Below are positions 36,367 to 44,071 of a DNA stretch of 64,000 nucleotides, one piece after another; within the stretch, counting starts at the first letter, position 1, and each line of letters opens with the position of its first letter. The notes under the pieces are model-generated. The model was given only the letters and a program-made list of their open reading frames with translations. It was not told the DNA's origin and did not search any database. A program made the position numbers and the translations under genes. The stretch is from positions 55,602 to 119,601 of the forward strand of contig DYJA01000001.1 in the NCBI GenBank assembly GCA_020723345.1, in the 5' to 3' direction. Source of the stretch: Candidatus Aquidulcis sp. (lineage in GTDB: Bacteria; Chloroflexota; Anaerolineae; UBA4142).

Positions 36367-36394
36367 ATTCTATTTACATCCATTTAATTGTCAA
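36367..36394 (-). promoter_or_regulatory. Promoter of the 34071-36338 gene
   Basis: On the minus strand TTGACA (36394-36389), 16 nt, TAGAAT (36372-36367). It is divergent from the plus-strand promoter at 36425. Confidence 0.65.
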
Positions 36395-36424
36395 ACAACC
36401 TAGACCATGCATTGTCTCATTCCT

Positions 36425-36452
36425 TTGACCATACCCCCTAAACGCGTATAAT
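36425..36452 (+). promoter_or_regulatory. Promoter of the plus-strand glycan island
   Basis: TTGACC (36425-36430), 16 nt, TATAAT (36447-36452). The predicted transcript start (about 36459) is 1-2 nt before the ATG at 36461, so the first gene may be read from a leaderless mRNA. Confidence 0.75.
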
Positions 36453-36460
36453 GTGTTTGT

Positions 36461-37795
36461 ATGCAAACCAATGGTTCTTCAACGCGGCGCATTGCGCTTG
36501 GAATTTTTCTTGTGGCGATCGTCGTCTACAATTTTCCGCTCGGCTACAATCTGCTTCACAAGCCATTCTTCTGGAGCGCGGGGCAGGACATGGCTGCTGC
36601 TTCGTTCTTGCCGCTCGTGCTTTTCGAGAGCGGCGATTTTACGTTGGAGAAGTATCAAGATTTCTTTACCAAGAATTGGCGCAGCCCGTACTTTGTCGCC
36701 GAAGTAAATGGGCGACTCGTCTCGCGCTATCCCATCGCTCCGGCGATCTTGGCGTTGCCACTCTACGGCGTGCCGTTTGGAACTGGTTGGCTCTTCGATC
36801 CAGGACGCGATTGGCTAGTTTTTCCGTGGAGTGTTTTTTACCCGGCGAAGTTCGCCGCCGCGCTCATGACCGCGCTCGCTGTTGTCATGTTCTTTTTCTG
36901 CGCGCGTGAACTTGCCGACGCGCGAACGAGCGCGGCAGTCACGCTCGCGTTTGCCTTCGGCACGAGCGTCTGGTCGACGGCGTCGCAAGCATTGTGGCAG
37001 CACACGCCGAGTTTGTTGTTTCAATTGATCGGTGTTTGGTTTCTCTTGCGCGGCAGGCGCAAAGGCGCGAGCGCGATCGCGCCCGGCGCACTGTTCTTCT
37101 CCGCCGCGACGGTCACGCGCGCGAACAATGGTTTCATCGCGTTGTTGTTCACGCTGTACGTGCTGATCGAATACCGCGCGGCGATCTGGCGCTGGATCGC
37201 CTGGGCGATTCCACCCGCCTTGCTCGCGATGTTTTACAACGCGCTGTACAACGGCTCGCCGTTTGTGTTTGGTTATCAGGAAGGTTTCACGCAAACGATG
37301 GCGTGGCTGCGCGTGGACGGCATCATCGGCTTGTTTCTCAGCCCAAGTCGCGGCTTGTTTGTCTTTTCGCCGTTTCTCGTTCTGGCGATTTACGGCGCGT
37401 GGCTGGCGCGGCACGGAGCGGCGCGGCTCTTTTATCTTTTTGCGGCATTCATTTTTGTCTTGTCAGCATACATATTGAGCATGTTTCAAAACTGGGATGG
37501 CGGATGGAATTATGGTCCCCGCGTGCTGGTGGACGCGATGCCGTACATTGCCTTCTTGCTCATTCCGGTCTTGCCGCGATTGCGCGGCGCGGCGCGGGGC
37601 GCGTTTTGGTGCGCCTTTGCATACGCGGCAATCGTCCAAGCGTTCGGATTATGGGATTATGGCTGGCGCTGGCAATGGCATTGGGACAATCTGAATTACG
37701 ACGTGTGGAACATTTCGGAAAACGAGCCACTGTTTTATCTCAAGCAATATGCCGAAATGGCGAGTTATTATCTCAACCGATTGATCGCGCGCTGA
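36461..37795 (+). CDS. GT-C-like integral membrane protein
   Basis: The 444-residue protein is almost wholly hydrophobic. A first membrane helix (FLVAIVVYNFPLG) is followed by the loop FFWSAGQDMAAASFLPLVLFESGDF. Later come SQALWQHTPSLLFQLIGVWFLL, LFLSPSRGLFVFSPFLVLAIYGAW and NWDGGWNYGPRVLVDAMPYI. The last two are close to segments in the 34071-36338 protein (FPGKSLLLYAPPVLLF and GSYWGPRYVVELVPLL), so the two belong to one branch of predicted membrane transferases. No soluble C-terminal domain is present. It is the first gene of a plus-strand run with the GNAT gene 6 nt downstream. Confidence 0.78.
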   Translation: MQTNGSSTRRIALGIFLVAIVVYNFPLGYNLLHKPFFWSAGQDMAAASFLPLVLFESGDFTLEKYQDFFTKNWRSPYFVAEVNGRLVSRYPIAPAILALPLYGVPFGTGWLFDPGRDWLVFPWSVFYPAKFAAALMTALAVVMFFFCARELADARTSAAVTLAFAFGTSVWSTASQALWQHTPSLLFQLIGVWFLLRGRRKGASAIAPGALFFSAATVTRANNGFIALLFTLYVLIEYRAAIWRWIAWAIPPALLAMFYNALYNGSPFVFGYQEGFTQTMAWLRVDGIIGLFLSPSRGLFVFSPFLVLAIYGAWLARHGAARLFYLFAAFIFVLSAYILSMFQNWDGGWNYGPRVLVDAMPYIAFLLIPVLPRLRGAARGAFWCAFAYAAIVQAFGLWDYGWRWQWHWDNLNYDVWNISENEPLFYLKQYAEMASYYLNRLIAR

Positions 37796-37801
37796 TGATT
37801 T

Positions 37802-38329
37802 ATGAAAGAGATTTTTTCGCTCACATCTCCCGAATCCGACGTTGTGCTCCGCACGATCACGCTTGCCGATCTGGAGAATCTGCGCGCGTGGAAGAACGCG
37901 AATCGTTCTGCTTTTTTTTATCAGGGGATCATCACACCGGAACAGCAAGTCCGGTGGTTTCAAGATTATCTGGAACGCGCGCGCGATTATATGTTCATCG
38001 TGGAGAGCGCGGGGCAAGCGGTTGGCTGCATGGGATTTCGAATGCTCGATCAGCGCGCCGATATTTACAACGTCATTCGCGGACAATCAGAACACGGCGG
38101 CAAGGGTGTGATGAGCCAAGCAATGCGTTTGCTGTGCAGTTTCATCGCCACCAATTCTACCCGCGATATTAGCGCGCAAGTTTTGCTGTCGAATCCGGCG
38201 CGCGCGTGGTATCGGAAGAACGCGTTTCGCGAGATCAAGTTTTTCGACGCGTACGTCGAGGCGCAACTTGATTGGGCGCAGTTTCGACCGTGTGCGTTTG
38301 AAAAAATTCAGACGAGTCAGAAGGCATAG
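37802..38329 (+). CDS. GNAT-family N-acetyltransferase, probable sugar-nucleotide amine acetyltransferase
   Basis: The 175-residue protein has VVLRTITLADLENLRAWKNANR at the start, an acetyl-CoA-site-like segment IRGQSEHGGKGVMSQAMRLLCSF, and a C-terminal NPARAWYRKNAFREIKFFD. All are typical of GNAT enzymes of the PseH/WecD kind. Because a DegT-type sugar aminotransferase gene follows 12 nt downstream, it most likely acylates the 3- or 4-amino group of a nucleotide sugar. The exact sugar cannot be told from sequence. Confidence 0.82.
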   Translation: MKEIFSLTSPESDVVLRTITLADLENLRAWKNANRSAFFYQGIITPEQQVRWFQDYLERARDYMFIVESAGQAVGCMGFRMLDQRADIYNVIRGQSEHGGKGVMSQAMRLLCSFIATNSTRDISAQVLLSNPARAWYRKNAFREIKFFDAYVEAQLDWAQFRPCAFEKIQTSQKA

Positions 38330-38341
38330 AAGGAGAACATC

Positions 38342-39451
38342 GTGATCTCTGTTTTTGGATCCAAGGTCGGTCAGGAAGAACTAGACGAAATTCGTACGAG
38401 TATCGAAGCGCAGTGGATGGGCATTGGTCCCAAGACGCGCGCGTTCGAAGAGCAAATCGCGCAACGCTTGGGTGTGCCCGGCTTTGCGCTGCTCGACAGC
38501 GGATCGAATAGTTTGTATATGGCGGTCAAACTGTTGAACCTTGCGCCCGGCACAGAAGTGATTCTGCCCGCGCTGACCTGGATTTCGTGCGCGCACGCGG
38601 TCGTTTTGGCAGGCTGTGTCCCGGTTTTTTGTGACGTGGATTTGGGCACGCAAAACGTCACCGCCGAAACGATCGCGCCGCACCTCACGCGCCAGACCGG
38701 CGCGATCATGGTCGTGCATTACGCCGGCAAGCCGGTGCGAATGCAGCCGATTTTGGATTTCGGCGTGCCGGTGATCGAAGATGCCGCGCACGCGGTCGAT
38801 TCTAAACTTGGCGGAAAAGCGTGCGGCGCGATGGGCGCGGTCGGCGCGTTCAGTTTCGACGCGGTGAAGAATTTGGCGATGGGCGAGGGCGGCGGCGTGA
38901 CCGCGCAAGACCCGGAACTGATCACGCGCGCGCGGACGCTGCGCTACTGCGGGATCGGCAAATCCGGCTTTGAAGCCTCGGCAAACAAGGATCGCTGGTG
39001 GGAATACAATATCGTGGATTTCTTTCCCAAGTTCTTGCCGAACGACATCAACGCGTCCATCGGGCTCGCGCAATTGCGAAAACTCGACAAGTTGCAGGCG
39101 TACCGCAAACAGACTTGGGAATTGTACCAGCGCGAATTCGCAAACCTGGGTTGGCTGGCGCGTCCGTGCGATCCGGAACCCGATGAACAACATTCGTACT
39201 TTACGTATTTCGTGCGCGTGCTCAACGGCAAGCGCAACGCGTTCGCGAAATATTTGTACGATCGGGGAATCTACACGACGTTCCGCTATCACCCGTTGCA
39301 CCTGAATCCGATTTACAAATCGAACGCGATTTTGCCGATGAGCGCGCAATTGAACGAAGAAGGACTGAATTTGCCCTTGCATCCCAATCTCAGTACCGCC
39401 GACATGGACAAGATCGTCACCACCGTGAAAGCGTACTCCAAGGTTGCGTGA
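38342..39451 (+). CDS. DegT/DnrJ/EryC1 family aminotransferase (PLP-dependent)
   Basis: The 369-residue enzyme has the family's IEDAAHAVDSKLGGKACG segment (Asp that contacts PLP), and AFSFDAVKNLAMGEGGGV with the Schiff-base Lys. A C-terminal RGIYTTFRYHPLHLNPIY contributes to the sugar site. Such enzymes add an amino group to 3- or 4-keto nucleotide sugars. With the GNAT gene upstream and the FAD oxidoreductase downstream it forms a small sugar-modification operon. The start is GTG at 38342 with AAGGAG upstream. The end overlaps the next gene by one nucleotide. Confidence 0.9.
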   Translation: MISVFGSKVGQEELDEIRTSIEAQWMGIGPKTRAFEEQIAQRLGVPGFALLDSGSNSLYMAVKLLNLAPGTEVILPALTWISCAHAVVLAGCVPVFCDVDLGTQNVTAETIAPHLTRQTGAIMVVHYAGKPVRMQPILDFGVPVIEDAAHAVDSKLGGKACGAMGAVGAFSFDAVKNLAMGEGGGVTAQDPELITRARTLRYCGIGKSGFEASANKDRWWEYNIVDFFPKFLPNDINASIGLAQLRKLDKLQAYRKQTWELYQREFANLGWLARPCDPEPDEQHSYFTYFVRVLNGKRNAFAKYLYDRGIYTTFRYHPLHLNPIYKSNAILPMSAQLNEEGLNLPLHPNLSTADMDKIVTTVKAYSKVA

Positions 39452-40842
39452 TGCCAAATACTACACAACCCATTGTCATTCTCGGCGCAGGGTGCGCGGG
39501 GTTAGCCGCCGGAATGCGCTTGACCGAACGCGGTTATCGCGTCGTCCTGCTCGAACGCGCCGATCACGTTGGCGGATTGGCGGGCGGCGTGCGGATCAAC
39601 GGCAACACGTACGAGTACGGTCCGCACACGTTTCACACGACTGATCCGGAAATTCTCAACGACATTACGTCGCTCATGGGCGACGCGCTGATTCCGTACA
39701 ATCGTACGATCAAGATCAAATTCCTCGGCAACTATTTCAAATTTCCGCTCGCGATCCGCGATGTGCTGTTCAAACTCCCGATTCCCACGGTCATCCACGC
39801 GGGCTTGAGTTTCTTGTGGCATTTTGTCACCGGATCGATCTGGCGTCCCAAAGTGGAGACATCGGAAACGCTTTTGCGCCGGTACTACGGCAACGTTCTG
39901 TACGAACTTTTCTTCAAGACGTACATCACCGCCGTGTGGGGAATCCCCCCCGCCGAATTTTCGCCGTCGTTCGCGCGCGAGCGAATTCCGCGCATGAACA
40001 TTCTCGAATTTCTCGACAAACTTCGGACACACGCGCAGAATCGGTTGGGGCGTGCGGTCAAAACCGACGGCTATGTCGAAAAAGTGGAAGGCAATTTGTA
40101 CACGACGAACCAGGGCTTTTCGCTGATCACGCAGCGGATGGGAGACGAAATTATTGCGCGCGGCGGGCAGATCGAACTGAACGCGACGGCGACGCGGATT
40201 GAGTGCGACGGCGCGCGCGTTTGGGCAATCGAGTACGAACAAGCGGGCGAACGAAAACGGATCGCTTGTCGCGGCACGATCAACACGCTGCCGATCAACG
40301 AAGCGCTCTTGATGATCCAGCCGCCTCCCGCGGACGCGCTCGTCGGGTCGGCGCGCGCGCTGCGATTCCGCGCGCTCGTCTTCGTCGGGTTGCTCGTGCG
40401 AAAGGATCAAGTGCTGCCGTCGTCGTTTATGTATTTTCGGCAGCACTCGTTCAATCGAATTTCGGATCTCGCGCAATTTGGTTTTCACATCACGCCGCCC
40501 GGCTGCGCACTCCTCGTCGCCGAAATCAGTTGCGACGTGGACGATCGCGCGTGGAACGACGAGCCGTTCGCCAAGCAAGCGGTCCTCGACGACCTGATTG
40601 CCGAGAAATTGTTGACGCGCGATGACGTGATCGAAATGCACGTCTTTCGCGCGCAGCACGCGTATCCGATTTACAAATTGCACTATGAAGATCACCTGGC
40701 ACGGCTGCTCGCGTTTTTCGGCAGTTTGGCGAACGCGGAAACGACAGGACGGCAGGGCAGATTCGCGTACATCAACACGCACATCGCGATGAAGATGGGA
40801 TACGAAGCCGCGGATCGGTTGACCGCCAAGATGGACCAGTGA
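39451..40842 (+). CDS. FAD-dependent amine-oxidase/UDP-galactopyranose-mutase-like protein
   Basis: The 463-residue flavoprotein starts with the dinucleotide-binding motif IVILGAGCAGLAAGMRL, followed by VVLLERADHVGGLAGG. It also has TYEYGPHTFHTTDPEI, FKTYITAVWGIPPAEFSPSFA and a C-terminal GRFAYINTHIAMKMGYEAADRL, the usual FAD-closing segment. Family members include protoporphyrinogen-oxidase-like proteins of O-antigen loci and UDP-galactopyranose mutases. Here the sugar context favours action on a nucleotide or lipid-linked sugar. The ATG at 39451 overlaps the upstream stop (TGATG). GTG at 39448 is an alternative. Confidence 0.82.
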   Translation: MPNTTQPIVILGAGCAGLAAGMRLTERGYRVVLLERADHVGGLAGGVRINGNTYEYGPHTFHTTDPEILNDITSLMGDALIPYNRTIKIKFLGNYFKFPLAIRDVLFKLPIPTVIHAGLSFLWHFVTGSIWRPKVETSETLLRRYYGNVLYELFFKTYITAVWGIPPAEFSPSFARERIPRMNILEFLDKLRTHAQNRLGRAVKTDGYVEKVEGNLYTTNQGFSLITQRMGDEIIARGGQIELNATATRIECDGARVWAIEYEQAGERKRIACRGTINTLPINEALLMIQPPPADALVGSARALRFRALVFVGLLVRKDQVLPSSFMYFRQHSFNRISDLAQFGFHITPPGCALLVAEISCDVDDRAWNDEPFAKQAVLDDLIAEKLLTRDDVIEMHVFRAQHAYPIYKLHYEDHLARLLAFFGSLANAETTGRQGRFAYINTHIAMKMGYEAADRLTAKMDQ

Positions 40843-40854
40843 CGCGAATCGGAA

Positions 40855-40889
40855 AAACAAAGCACTCGGCAATTCACTGCCGAGTGCTT
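40855..40889. terminator. Bidirectional hairpin terminator
   Basis: Perfect 12-bp arms AAGCACTCGGCA (40860) and TGCCGAGTGCTT (40878) with a 6-nt loop lie between two convergent genes. T residues follow on the plus strand (TTTT) and the minus strand (TTTGTTTTT). Confidence 0.8.
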
Positions 40890-40921
40890 TTCGCGTCTGC
40901 CAGCACTGTACTTGTGTCTGC

Positions 40922-42862
40922 TCACGGCGGCGTACAAACACACCGCTCGTTTTGCCACGAACTGCAATGCGTGGAAATGCTAATCGACTGGATCGCAATC
41001 TCGGCGGGTGCGTCCGTTGGATCGAGGCGCAGTTGGGTGATGTGATCGCCGAGCAATAACATGCCGCTCCGCGCCATATCCACGCGATAGGTGTGCCAGT
41101 CGCCGTCGGCGAGGACTGGAAATGTCAATTTGAGCCCCGGCGAAAAATCGGACTGGCTGGTCGTCAGCCAGTACACCTCGCCGCGCAAGGTGGGTTGCTT
41201 TGCCCGAACGCGCATCGTGATTTGAATTTCGCCGATTGCCAACGTGGAAAGTTCAAACGGTGGACTAGCTAGGATCGGGTCGTCGCCTACCGCACGCATG
41301 CTCCAAGCGTGGTCGCGGATCGCAAAATCGACTAGTTGATTCCACGATTCCCAATCGAGCGGGCTGGTGGCAAAGTTCCATTGCTGAAATGGCGCAGAGT
41401 AATTTTCGCATTGTGTGCGCTCCTTCAATCTTTGAACCAAATCAGTGCGCTCGGCTACTCTGCGGTGATCGACCTCGAAGAAGAAGACCTTGTCCAGATT
41501 GTCGAGCCACATAGGGAACTTGTTGAACTTGAGGGCTTGAATCTCCCTGCTTCCGTACCAGGGATGCAACAGACCAGGAAACCCGGTCAGAAAAACCAAA
41601 GGACCTTCGGGTATCCGGTCCGGTACTCCTACAAAGACCAGGCGCTCGTCCGGCGATGCGCTCGGATGCAGTTTGACAATCTGCTTTAGAATTGTTTCCG
41701 CGACATCGCCCGCTTTGCGCATGGTTTGATTGGTCGTGATGAGTGCGGCGCTGTAGATCACGATCAACCCGATCACACCGGCAGCGGCAACCACAGACCA
41801 CCATCGGCGCGGATAGAAAGGCGGGCGCGTCAAGATGCTTGCGAGTACAAGCGCCAATCCAAACGAGGAAATGTAAAACGAACGATCGCTGACTTCGCCG
41901 ACGATCGTAGGGAAAAATGTGATCGGAATCCACAGCACGCCGAATAGCACTTCGCGACGTGAACGATAAACCCACACCAAGAAGATCACGCCAACCAGGA
42001 CGCCTAGTTGCATCACCGCGTTGGGTTCGACGATCAAAGGATTTGCCACGCGGATGAGGATGCCGTCTAGCCAGTTCCACCCATTCCGCTCGTCCAACCG
42101 CAGCCCGGTATTTCCATGCCCGAAAGCCAGGATGCGTACCGCAATCATAATCCAAAATGGCGCGTGGCGTTTGATGCGCTCTCCGAGGCGCAATGGCGCA
42201 AGCCCGTGAAACATCACGTCGTACAGTATGATCACGCCGGGCAAAGTCAAGGCGATTTCTTTCGAGCATAACGCCGCCATGAACGCGCCAAACGCCATGA
42301 GATACCACTTGGGCAGATGCTGCCGCAGATACAAAACAAAGAAAAGAACACTCAGAAAGAAGAACAATCCGCCGATCGGATCGTAAATCGCCGCAATCCA
42401 GCCCACGGGTTCCGCATGGACCGGCATCGCCGCGAATACAAGCGCGCTCACGCTGGCAGCGCTTCGATGGCGGGTCAATAGAGTGACGAGGAGAAACACA
42501 ACATAGGAGGCAAGCAGATGAAACAGCATACTGACACTGTGATAGCCAACTGGGTCCAAGTTGAAAGCGATATAATGTAAAACCCAGAACGCATTTGCCA
42601 AAGGGCGAAAGAAAACAGCGCCCTGGATCCCCCCGAGCAGCCATTCCCCCCATCTTTGTCCATTCAGCAGATCCCGCGTGTAAAAATGAAGGTACGAGAG
42701 AAAACCGAAATCGTCGCTGATGAAATAGGCAGTCAGCGCGGGGAAATAGAGAATCACGATCACGATCCCCAGAAATGCAAACACGCTCCAGGCGGAATGG
42801 CGTTGGAACACGGTTTTCAAGTTGGCGACAAGAGTCGAAAGAGAATGACGCTTGAAGTTCAT
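40922..42862 (-). CDS. GT39-like membrane glycosyltransferase with different C-terminal domain
   Basis: The 646-residue protein has YFISDDFGFLSYLHFYTRD at the catalytic loop, AVFFRPLANAFWVLHYIAFNLDPVGYHSVSMLFHLLASYVV, and a membrane core to about residue 390. It is related to the tandem paralogs at 24-32 kb but its extracytoplasmic end lacks the YTVF domain. Instead residues 500-640 contain FELSTLAIGEIQITMRVRAKQPTLRGEVYWLTT and DGDWHTYRVDM, a beta-sandwich type seen in carbohydrate-binding proteins. It starts at ATG 42862, 20 nt after the acyltransferase gene. Confidence 0.82.
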   Translation of the reverse strand: MNFKRHSLSTLVANLKTVFQRHSAWSVFAFLGIVIVILYFPALTAYFISDDFGFLSYLHFYTRDLLNGQRWGEWLLGGIQGAVFFRPLANAFWVLHYIAFNLDPVGYHSVSMLFHLLASYVVFLLVTLLTRHRSAASVSALVFAAMPVHAEPVGWIAAIYDPIGGLFFFLSVLFFVLYLRQHLPKWYLMAFGAFMAALCSKEIALTLPGVIILYDVMFHGLAPLRLGERIKRHAPFWIMIAVRILAFGHGNTGLRLDERNGWNWLDGILIRVANPLIVEPNAVMQLGVLVGVIFLVWVYRSRREVLFGVLWIPITFFPTIVGEVSDRSFYISSFGLALVLASILTRPPFYPRRWWSVVAAAGVIGLIVIYSAALITTNQTMRKAGDVAETILKQIVKLHPSASPDERLVFVGVPDRIPEGPLVFLTGFPGLLHPWYGSREIQALKFNKFPMWLDNLDKVFFFEVDHRRVAERTDLVQRLKERTQCENYSAPFQQWNFATSPLDWESWNQLVDFAIRDHAWSMRAVGDDPILASPPFELSTLAIGEIQITMRVRAKQPTLRGEVYWLTTSQSDFSPGLKLTFPVLADGDWHTYRVDMARSGMLLLGDHITQLRLDPTDAPAEIAIQSISISTHCSSWQNERCVCTPP

Positions 42863-42882
42863 CGCAATTGGCGTGTCCTTGG

Positions 42883-44016
42883 CTAAACCGTAGCGCGCCG
42901 GTCGATCATTTGCGCGCCCCAGTGGTTGATCGCTCGCCGCAGTGGTGTCTCAACATATTTATTCAGACTGATGGAGAGGGCAATGCAGATCGCGCCAAAA
43001 ACGATCCACAAAAGAATCGCGACCCAGGGGGCAAACGCCAGATAGCGATCAATCTTGAAGATGGACATCAATGGGGTGTGGATCAGATAGAGCGCAAAGG
43101 ACGCCTCTCCGAGTATGACGAGCGGATGCGAACCCAGCAAGCGCCCCAGCATTGTTTGGGGCGCGCGCGCAAGCCCCAGGATGAGAAGGAACGCTGGCAG
43201 CGCATAAGCCGCGTCCCAACTGAACGCGGAGAAATAATTGAGGGGCCAAAGCATCAAAAGCGCGATGCCAAGGCACGCGGCATAACTCAGCCAATTCCAC
43301 CGTCGTTCGGCGCGCGCGCTGGACGACGTGCCGCTTTTGAACAGCAATGCCGCGATCATACCGAGCAGAAAATCGCCGAGCCGAGTCAACGGAGTTCGGT
43401 AGAGCCAACGGTGTGCGGACTCGGGGTCTTCCATCGCCAAGTCCGCGCGTCCCAATAAATGAAAATAGAGTACCGCGATGACCAAGTATGTCATTGTCCC
43501 CAGCGCCAACAACCACAACGATTTCCGGTGTTGCCTTAGGGGAGCGATTGCAATCGCAATCAACGGAAAACACGCATATAGAAAGAACTCGACTCCGATG
43601 GACCAACCGGGTCCATTAAATCCATAGGCAATGCCAAGATCCGGAAACCATGTCTGGATCGCTAGCAAATGCGGGATGAAATAGTAGGTCTGCGGAGCCC
43701 CGCGCGTTAACCAGACATAGAGCAAGACCAAAACGTACAGGGGATAGATTCGCCCCAACCGGGCGATGGCGTATTTGAGCAACGCCCGCCCGGTCAGCGG
43801 CGTCAGAGAGTCAAAGTAATTCAAGCAAATGACAAAACCCGATAAGACAAAAAAGATCGTAACGCCATTGTATCCCGCATTGAAGAACGTGGTTAACCAG
43901 TCCGGAAAATAGTCGGCTTTTGGGTGATGGTGAAAATACACTGCCAGCGCTGCCAGGAACCGGAGTCCCGTAAGCGCATGCACGTGTGACTTGGGCGTGA
44001 CATCAGAGTTTGCCAT
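42883..44016 (-). CDS. Acyltransferase 3 family membrane protein
   Basis: The 377-residue protein has about ten hydrophobic segments and the family signature LTGLRFLAALAVYFHHHPKADY with the catalytic His, then NGVTIFFVLSGFVICLNYFDS. A conserved RLGRIYPLYVLVLL and SIGVEFFLYACFPLIAI follow. Family members O-acetylate surface sugars using cytoplasmic acyl-CoA. It probably decorates the glycan made by its neighbours. Confidence 0.93.
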   Translation of the reverse strand: MANSDVTPKSHVHALTGLRFLAALAVYFHHHPKADYFPDWLTTFFNAGYNGVTIFFVLSGFVICLNYFDSLTPLTGRALLKYAIARLGRIYPLYVLVLLYVWLTRGAPQTYYFIPHLLAIQTWFPDLGIAYGFNGPGWSIGVEFFLYACFPLIAIAIAPLRQHRKSLWLLALGTMTYLVIAVLYFHLLGRADLAMEDPESAHRWLYRTPLTRLGDFLLGMIAALLFKSGTSSSARAERRWNWLSYAACLGIALLMLWPLNYFSAFSWDAAYALPAFLLILGLARAPQTMLGRLLGSHPLVILGEASFALYLIHTPLMSIFKIDRYLAFAPWVAILLWIVFGAICIALSISLNKYVETPLRRAINHWGAQMIDRRATV

Positions 44017-44071
44017 TCAAGAATCCTTCGTCATGGGAATTTGAGGTGATCGAGTGGTCGACGAAACCGGC

